Assembly (NCBI GenBank): GCA_964036045.1
Contig: OZ038380.1
Coordinates: forward strand, 10,811,913 to 10,875,912
DNA: 64,000 nucleotides
Source of the DNA: Eutreptiella sp. 'Long Island Sound 2002'
Taxonomy: Eukaryota; Euglenozoa; Euglenophyceae; Eutreptiales; Eutreptiaceae
Direction of reading: 5' to 3'
Shown one piece after another: positions 1 through 7,100 of this stretch. A program made the position numbers and the translations under genes. The notes beneath the pieces were generated by a model. The model saw nothing but the letters and a program-made list of their open reading frames with translations, searched no databases and was not told the DNA's origin. Each line of letters opens with the position of its first letter. The first letter of the stretch is position 1.

Positions 1-727
1 TTGAAGAATTTTCCTTCATTCTCACGATTAATCTTGCACGAAGTGCAAGACAAGAGACAGCGCTTCTGGAACTTAGTGGAAGAAGCTGAACATTCAGGCG
101 AAAAGTTTTCTAGTGCCGAGCTGAAAAATCTGATTTTTGACAAGATCCCCTCAGAAACTGCCGCCACCCTTCGGAACAGACAGTCCAAAGAAAAGGTCAA
201 GACCTGGTGGGCGGAGGTGGAAGGCTTCGATGCCTCTGCCAATAGGTTTTCAGTCAGGGAGGCACTTCAAAAGTGCTCCCCCACGTCGTTTTCCAAAGTG
301 AAATTCACTGAAAACACGTGGAAAATCAAATTTAATGAACACGAGGATCGGGACTTGTTTGTCCAAGTCCTCAACAGGGGAGTAAGCTTCCATGGCCATT
401 GCCTGAAGGCCAAGAACTGGGTGTTTTCGTTCACCCCAAAGGAACTCTGGGAAGAGGTTGAGCGGCTCGCTGACGCCTCCAATCAAAATTTCCATGAGGG
501 TCTTGGGGGAAACAAGAATACCCAGCAAAACACCCAAAATGGAGCCCAAAAGGGCAACAAAAAGGTGAATGACACCCGGAATGTTCAGGATCACTGTAGC
601 ATCTGCCTTCTTTTAGGTTCTACGAACCGAGCTAAGACGCATTCTACTGGTAATCACCGATGGTCTCCTTACGATCACAAGGTGATTGGTGAAAATATCA
701 GTAATCCGCAGAATTCAGACAGGAATG
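1..727 (+). pseudogene. E0 gag, 3' part of capsid and zinc-finger region, interrupted by E1
   Basis: The open frame from base 1 corresponds to residues about 601-840 of the intact family-1 Gag (compare E1 2895-3620). It covers the C-terminal half of the capsid-like region and the cysteine/histidine motif HCSICLLLGSTNRAKTH, which probably binds zinc and nucleic acid. The frame is cut at 727 by the E1 LTR, whose first bases supply a stop (TAA at 730-732). The E0 gag resumes at 11511 after the GAATG duplication. Apart from the insertion this stretch has no frame damage. It is called a pseudogene because the gene is physically split. Confidence 0.88.
723..727. repeat. Left copy of the 5-bp target-site duplication of E1 (GAATG)
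   Basis: GAATG at 723-727 directly precedes the TG of the 5' LTR, and GAATG at 11506-11510 directly follows the CA of the 3' LTR. The intact family-1 gag has a single GAATG at the matching place (around 3615-3619 in E1). This proves that E1 is nested in E0, rather than forming a tandem array with a shared LTR. Confidence 0.93.
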
Positions 728-1259
728 TGTAAGTGCGGCTAGCCCCATCTGCTCAGATTTTCAGACATTCTGCCCAGATTGGCTACATTTTGGTCATTTT
801 CTTTGCTTCGGCGGAATTGCCGCCTCGCAGCTCAGTCACAGGATATTTCCTATATATTTCTGATATGCCGGATTTGATTCCGCGGTCCATTCCCCGTAAA
901 TCCGCCGCGTTCCGCTATTTTAGCTGGAATTGCCATTTGCCGCTGACGCGCGCTCGCGGGCCAGATCGGCTAAACATTTTTACATAATTGGATTATTTAA
1001 ATCTTTTCAGACAGTTTTGGACACTCAGATGTATTTAGAATAATTCGCCGCAATTTTCTTCATAGACTGGGATTTTCTGCCGGACCACAATCAACATGGA
1101 CCTTGCTTCAGTTGTTGCTGCTCTCGCCTCTGTTGGTGTCCGAGTATCCGGTTCCACCCCCAATAGCAGCATTCAGGGAGACTCCTCGCGTGCCTGCCCC
1201 ACTGGTCTTGCCGGCCCCGAGCCCTCCGGCACCCACAACGACCCACGGCAGCACTTTCA
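728..1259 (+). repeat. 5' LTR of E1, containing the gag start
   Basis: The LTR starts TGTAAGTGCGGCTAGCCCC and ends GGGCAGCACTTTCA-like (here CACGGCAGCACTTTCA). The right boundary is fixed by three independent 3' LTR copies (ending 11505, 37241, 49298), after each of which the sequence diverges, and by the primer site that begins at 1260. Unusually, the gag ATG (1096) lies inside, so the last 164 bp of the LTR are coding. Confidence 0.95.
850..858 (+). promoter_or_regulatory. Candidate TATA box of the family-1 LTR
   Basis: CTATATATT lies about 240 bp upstream of the gag ATG inside the LTR and is kept in the LTRs of E1 and E2. In the E0 LTR the same place reads CCTATATATTTC as well. TATA-like position and conservation are the only evidence; the transcription start is not known. 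Confidence 0.45.
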
Positions 1260-4131
1260 TGGTAGCAGAGGCTACCTGAATGTTGTTCCTTTGGTGTCCC
1301 AACCACAGCTAGCTCCCCAGTACGGCCCCGTAGACTCCGCCACCTCCGGAGACGTAACGATTACGCTGCCGTGGTGCTGTGCGAACGAGGCCTTGAGAGG
1401 AATGCCTTGCGCAAGCCCAAATTGCCCAAGAAGGGCACAAATCAGCAGCTGTGGAGGCCCAGATTACAATCAAGATCCCAGTCGAAATTGGCCATCAAGC
1501 AGCTGGAATCTCCCAGCCTACGCTAATGGCAACGCTCCGGTGGAGCTTACGGAGCTGGCAGGTACTAATACTCCTTACCAATGTCCACATTTTGAGACCA
1601 TCGACGCCGACATTGACGACATTGAGATGGGTGGTCCAGGTGAGGTATCTACCTATAATCGACCAGCCAATTGGGCACAATGGGACAACCATTTGTCTTC
1701 AGAAGTGACCCGTAACCTTGAGGCGCTTGAGGCCCTTTGTCTATTAGCCACGTCTAAGCTGATAGGACAAGAAAGAATCGCCTCTGATTTTTTATTTGAA
1801 TATTTTTTCCTTCTTCAAGAAGAAATTAATACCAGGATGTGGTGGTGTTCTCAAGAAGATGAATCTTTTGCCATTTTTTTGCAGATCTGGGAGGCAAGTC
1901 CCTTCCCGAAGGAGAAGACCAAGGCACCTGTTGCCGGGCCCTCCGCCCCTCATCCCTCTGTTTCCATCCGCGACGATCTAGCCGCCGCGGTTGAGGAAGG
2001 AATTTTAGAGGCAGCCAGGCAGGCAAGCCTGGAAATTAGGACTGAAGGAGCTCCCCAAGTGGACTCCTGGCTGCGAACCACTGAGATTAGCGGTCCGACA
2101 GCCTGCTCAGGCCCTTCAGGGCACGGTATGTACTGTCCTGCCGACTGCTCTTGCAGATTACAGCGAGATACTGAGCTCCAATTGCTCAAAGATCAAATGC
2201 AACTCATCATTCAGACGCTGGGAATTAAAGATCTTTTCAAGACTCACATGCGATCTGAGGGCGCATCATCGGTGGAACAAACAACAGAACCGTCGGAGGA
2301 GGCGACAGAAATTTTTTCGATTGCTCCTTCGGTGGACTCTAAGACCACCGATGCAAGGATCAGCAGGACTAAGCTAAAGGAAAGGGTTACAATCTCTCGA
2401 TCTCAGAGTAGGTCGGCGAAGGCTAGGACTGAGGTTCAGAATGCCAAGCGAACTGCCTCCCGTACTGCCCTTCCTGCTGTTGATTCCAACGCAATAGCCC
2501 AGATGTTGCTCGCCCAGACCCTCGCCGGAGCTGGTGTGGCTAATGATGCCGCCAAGGTGTCTGCCATTACGGCCGGTGTTGGGCTGGATTCACTCCTTAA
2601 TCCTACTTCATTGCGACTTCGTCAGGTTGCCAAGCAACCGAAGTATAATGGGAACCCCAGACGTTGGCCTCAGTTCCAACGGGAATTTAAACTGTGGGTT
2701 AAGACTCAAAAACTTCAAGATGATCAGTTCCTGATGGCCCTCTTGGACTGCCTTGAGGGAGCGCCGGCCAACACTTGGCTCAGGACCTGGAGTGATCGTG
2801 AGGATTCAAGTTCCCCCCTTACCTTTGATGAGGTGTGGGAACAGTTGGAGCTACGTGGATCCCGGCTGCCAGAGGACCATTACCACCAGATGTTGAAGAA
2901 TTTTCCTTCGTTCTCGCGATTAATCTTGCACGAAGTGCAAGACAAGAGACAGCGCTTCTGGAATCTCGTAGAAGAATCTGAACATTCAGGCGAAAAATTT
3001 TCTAGTGCCGAGCTGAAAAATCTGATTTTTGACAAGATCCCCTCAGAAACCGCCGCCACCCTTCGGAATAAACAGTCCGAAGAAAAGGTCAAGACCTGGT
3101 GGGCGGAAGTCGATGGCTTTGATGCCTCGGCCAACCGGTTTACCGTCAGGGAGGCACTTCAAAAGTGCTCCCCCACGTCGTTTACCAAGGTGAAATTCAC
3201 TGAAAACACGTGGAAAATCAAGTTTAATGAACACGAGGATCGGGACTTGTTTGTCCAAGTCCTCAATAGGGGAGTAAGTTTCCACGGCCATCGCCTGAAG
3301 GCCAGGAACTGGGTGTTTTCGTTCACTCCGCAGGAACTGTGGGAAGAGGTTGAACGGCTCGCTGACGCCGCCAATCAAAATTTCCATGAGGGTCTTGGGG
3401 GAAACAAGAATACCCAGCAAAACACCCAAAATGGGGCCCAAAAGGGCAACAAAAAGGTGAATGACACCCGGAATGTTCAGGATCATTGTAGCATCTGCCT
3501 TCTTTTAGGTTCTACGAACCGAGCTAAGACGCATTCTACTGCTAATCACCGATGGTCTGCTTACGATCACAAGGTGATCGGTGAAAATGTCAGTAATTCG
3601 CAGAATTCAGACAGGAATGACAGACAGGTGCATGGTGCAAAGGGGGGAAAGGGTAATTCGACCCCCTCCGGTGGAAACAAAAATACCGGAGGCCCTGGCG
3701 GGTCCCAAGGCAAAGGAAATCGGACTCCATCCGGCTCCGGTGGGCAGCCGAACGGCCAGACAAGTCCCAATGGCAACGCCGGAGGCGGAAATCGAAATCC
3801 AGGCCAGACCCCTCAATCCGGTACAAACAAAGGAAATGCTCCAGGATCACAGGGTAAAGGCAAGGGAAATCCTTCGGGAACCCCTTTCTCTGGTAAGGGC
3901 AGAGGGCGTGGCGACGGTGGTGGCCCATCATCCGGCGGCCGTGGCCGTGGACGTGGAAAGGGCAATCATCGTGTGGATCAGGTCTCAGGTGCAGATCAGG
4001 TGTCCGATGCGGATCGAGATTATGTCGAAAATGCCCTGAATCCAGCGGATGATCCGTTCCAAGATGAGTGGATCGACGAAACAGGCTGTGTTCACAATGT
4101 TAACGCAGCCGCTGGAGGTCAGAACGCCTAG
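1096..4131 (+). CDS. gag: E1 Gag polyprotein (1011 aa), starting inside the 5' LTR
   Basis: This is the structural protein that would build the virus-like particle and package element RNA. The ATG at 1096 is the first in frame, and codons 1-54 are LTR sequence. Residues 55 onward cross the primer site. The capsid-like region lies at about residues 500-700 (W/F-rich, with the segment RRWPQFQREFKLWVK). A Cys/His motif follows at 797-815 (H797, C798, C801, then two histidines), differing from the usual CX2CX4HX4C knuckle. The tail from about 840 is a Gly/Arg/Lys-rich, low-complexity RNA-binding type. The ORF ends at UAG 4129-4131, and the same frame continues open into pol. E2 carries an equally long copy (38863-41898). 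Confidence 0.93.
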   Translation: MDLASVVAALASVGVRVSGSTPNSSIQGDSSRACPTGLAGPEPSGTHNDPRQHFHGSRGYLNVVPLVSQPQLAPQYGPVDSATSGDVTITLPWCCANEALRGMPCASPNCPRRAQISSCGGPDYNQDPSRNWPSSSWNLPAYANGNAPVELTELAGTNTPYQCPHFETIDADIDDIEMGGPGEVSTYNRPANWAQWDNHLSSEVTRNLEALEALCLLATSKLIGQERIASDFLFEYFFLLQEEINTRMWWCSQEDESFAIFLQIWEASPFPKEKTKAPVAGPSAPHPSVSIRDDLAAAVEEGILEAARQASLEIRTEGAPQVDSWLRTTEISGPTACSGPSGHGMYCPADCSCRLQRDTELQLLKDQMQLIIQTLGIKDLFKTHMRSEGASSVEQTTEPSEEATEIFSIAPSVDSKTTDARISRTKLKERVTISRSQSRSAKARTEVQNAKRTASRTALPAVDSNAIAQMLLAQTLAGAGVANDAAKVSAITAGVGLDSLLNPTSLRLRQVAKQPKYNGNPRRWPQFQREFKLWVKTQKLQDDQFLMALLDCLEGAPANTWLRTWSDREDSSSPLTFDEVWEQLELRGSRLPEDHYHQMLKNFPSFSRLILHEVQDKRQRFWNLVEESEHSGEKFSSAELKNLIFDKIPSETAATLRNKQSEEKVKTWWAEVDGFDASANRFTVREALQKCSPTSFTKVKFTENTWKIKFNEHEDRDLFVQVLNRGVSFHGHRLKARNWVFSFTPQELWEEVERLADAANQNFHEGLGGNKNTQQNTQNGAQKGNKKVNDTRNVQDHCSICLLLGSTNRAKTHSTANHRWSAYDHKVIGENVSNSQNSDRNDRQVHGAKGGKGNSTPSGGNKNTGGPGGSQGKGNRTPSGSGGQPNGQTSPNGNAGGGNRNPGQTPQSGTNKGNAPGSQGKGKGNPSGTPFSGKGRGRGDGGGPSSGGRGRGRGKGNHRVDQVSGADQVSDADRDYVENALNPADDPFQDEWIDETGCVHNVNAAAGGQNA
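1260..1271 (+). other. Primer-binding site of E1, complementary to the 3' end of initiator tRNA-Met
   Basis: TGGTAGCAGAGG begins immediately after the LTR end. It is the exact complement of CCUCUGCUACCA, the 3' end of many eukaryotic initiator Met tRNAs, and would prime minus-strand synthesis. It is translated within Gag (codons about 55-59). The same 12 bases occur at the same place in E2 and in element C. Confidence 0.9.
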
Positions 4132-4166
4132 GGGAGCCACGAAAATCGCCCCTCCCCAGGCGATTT
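4129..4166 (+). promoter_or_regulatory. Putative gag UAG readthrough signal of E1
   Basis: The gag stop UAG (4129-4131) is followed by GGGAG. An 8-bp perfect hairpin then forms from AAATCGCC (4143-4150) and GGCGATTT (4159-4166). Its 8-base loop contains CTCCCC (4152-4157), which complements GGGGAG at 4131-4136, so the order is a-b-a'-b', that of an H-type pseudoknot. The frame stays open from 4132 to 9315. UAG followed by G plus a 3' structure is the class used by murine leukaemia virus. Only one base separates a' from b', which is tight for both stems together, so alternating hairpins are also possible. E0 and E2 are identical here. Confidence 0.7.
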
Positions 4167-7100
4167 CAGGCATGATTCCCAAATTCCTGATCGACCATTA
4201 CTTGATGTAGGGTCGCTTGTCTCCTCTCCCCTGGATCCGGCAGCGGATCCTTCTGTTGTAGTGGACGAGGTTGGTGTACAGTCCAAGCACAGGGCCCGTC
4301 AGTTTGTCACAAAGCTGTGGGTCTCTGATTGCAAGGGAAATTTCCATCTCGCCACTTGTTTGTGTGACAATGGATCAGAGGTAAATCTCCAATCCAATTC
4401 ATTCTTACCCGACGACTGCGTGTTTGAGTCGCCTCATCCTGTTACCCTCGAGGGAGTTTCTGGACATTCTCTCGCAGGTGGGCAACGCGGTTGTTATATA
4501 TCAACTCATTTGGTCGCTCAAGACCTTTGGGAAGAGCAAAATGTGGAAGAAGTTGTCCTTAAGGATGACTACTTCTATCGTGCCGACATAAAGTATGACC
4601 TTTATTTGGGCCATCCTTGGCTTCGCAAGAACAGGGTAGCGCCCGTAGGTCATCGTCGTTGTTTTTTGCTGGAGTCAGGTCCTTTGGAGCGTCCTGAGTT
4701 TCGTTTTTTGCACGCAGGGTTTAAAAGTGCAGAAGAATTTTTGAAGCAAAAAGTGACACCAAAATTTGGTGAAGATGTCACCATTGCAGAGGTGAATGGG
4801 AGTGCCGATTACTCCCAAGAGTTAGAATGTCTTCGTAGGGACTCCCAGCCACGACGCCCTTCGCGCTGGCACTCTTCATCCTACAGAGTTGTCGACAAAT
4901 GGCGCGATGCAATTTGTGAATATTTTCATGAACACCATTCCTTTTGGCCCCAGTATGATGCCTTTGCTAACCGTATGAACAAGCGCTTTGACAAGCACTT
5001 TAGCGACGCTTGGACCCATAAATGGGACAAGAAGTTGTGGATTAATCCTCCGTTTCACTTAATCCAGCAGGTCATCCACAAAATCAAGCAAGATAAAACC
5101 CAGGCAATTTTAGTTGTGCCCTTGTGGGACGACAAGCCTTGGTTTCAGGAATTACAAGACATTTGTGTAGATTACATCGAACTTCCCAGGAAGATTAAGC
5201 TGTATGCCAGGGACGACACAGGTCCCCTGCCACAGCGGTCCTGGAGTTCGCTTGCATTCCTGGTGGATGGAAAGCTTTCTGACTCTAATTCTGCTGATTC
5301 TGGTACTGATTCTTGTGTTGCTTCAGAATCTGAGGTTGAGCGTGGTACTGATGATGAATCTATTTTTTCTGATTTTTGTCCGTCAGATACCCAAGGTGAT
5401 TCAACGTCCAATGGATCCGCCTCGTCTCCCTCTTCCCCAATACGATCGACATCGAAAAGAATCTTCAGTGCACGGGCGAAGAAAAATTCCAAATCGCGCC
5501 GCAAATTCAGAGTTTTTTATGAAAAACCCCCTGTGGAAGCTTTCATGGATCCTTTCGAGGAGCTGGATCACGAAGAGAATCTCTGGGATTTCGACACAAG
5601 ACCCACCTATCTTCAAGAGGCAGTTGATACGGACCTGTTTAGGGACATCCGTAGGAAGATTCTTCCTGCCAAAGCCGAAGAAGTCGCCAAATTTTTTTGG
5701 ACAGTAATTCCTGGCGATCACGTGGACACTGAATTGTGTTCCAAGTCAAGAGAGAAGATTTTTGAGGAACGGAAGGACACAACCCTTTCAGGGAAGTTGA
5801 TCAAGGACCCCCCTGTCCGTGGACAGTTCGGTGAAGCCTTCATCGAGCTTCGTGAAGGGTACAAGGCAAAAAAACAGCGCCCTTATGAAAATCATGGACA
5901 CAAACATGAGATACTCAGAAAAATCATCGAGAGAAATCTCAGGGAATTTGGTTGGCTTGAGGGTTGTATGACCAGCGAATGGTGCTGTGCACCCTTCACA
6001 GTCCCGAAGCCACCGCCTGCAGACCAGAACACCATTGATGGTTGGCGAATGGTTGTTGATTTTCGCAATCTCAACGCCGAAACAAAGGCGGATTCACACC
6101 CCCTGCCCCTCATTGAGGAGGAAATCGCTAAGAGGGCAAGAGGTCGTTTGTTTTCTGTGCTGGATCTCCGTCACGGCTTTCACCAAATGCCGTTGAGGAA
6201 GGACAGCCGACCTCTCACCTGTATGTGCACGCCATGTGGCCCAGTCCAATGGACCGTCATGCCCATGGGGCTGAAGAGCGCCCCCTCATTTTTTCAAAGA
6301 ATGATGGAGGATGTGCTGTTCACAACCCATCCTGAGCTTCGTGCCTTCGTGAGTGTATACATAGATGACATAATCATCGCGACGGAAGGGGAGGGACTGA
6401 CCGAAGCCGAGCTGGTGGCCCTACATGAGAAGCAGCTGAACCAAGTTTTGGACATTCTTGACGCCAATCAGCTGATTTGTGGGCCAAAGAAGGGAAAATT
6501 ATTTTTAAAATCAGTCGAATTTTGTGGTTCTCTCCTAGAGAATGGCACCCGACGACCCAGTCCAGGGAAGCTCGTCGCTATTCAGAAGTGGAAGCGCCCT
6601 GAGACGATCACGGAGTTGAGAGGATTCCTGGGTTGTTGCAATTTTTACCACACTTTTGTGCCGAATTATGCCAAATTTGCTGCCCCCCTCACTGAATTAT
6701 TGAAGGTAGGGAGAGATGCAGGCAAGGCAGGTTCAAAGGTTCGTGTCAAGTGGACTGACGAGTGCGAGGAGGCCTTCCATCACTTGAAGGCGGCCCTCTG
6801 TGAAGTCGCCACGTTGCATGTGCCCCAATTTGACCGACCCTTCTACATTAGAACCGACGCTTCTAGGTACGCGATCGGAGCTGTTCTTGAACAGGTTGAT
6901 GAAGCCACCGGCGATCATTACCCTCTTGCATTTTGGTCACGGAAGCTAGCCCCACGCCAAATGCAATGGTCGCCGCGTGAGCAAGAAACCTACGCCATCA
7001 TCTGTGCTTTAAAAAAGTACCAATCGTGGGTGGGCACCAATCGAGTCGAGGTCCTGACGGATCATCGATCTCTGGAGTATTGGGCCACCGAAAACATTGA

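Noticed and set aside
733-987. 84-codon frame repeated at 10979, 38500 and 48772
   Set aside because: It begins with GTG, lies in LTR promoter sequence and is repeated only because the LTR is repeated.
3043-3486. 147-codon minus-strand frame with a hydrophobic start, repeated in all family-1 gags
   Set aside because: It is antisense to the capsid region; its recurrence reflects gag conservation only.
4131-4166. Complete H-type pseudoknot as a settled structure
   Set aside because: The single base between the two 3' arms is very short to span a 5-6 bp stem; kept as a hairpin with possible alternative pairing.
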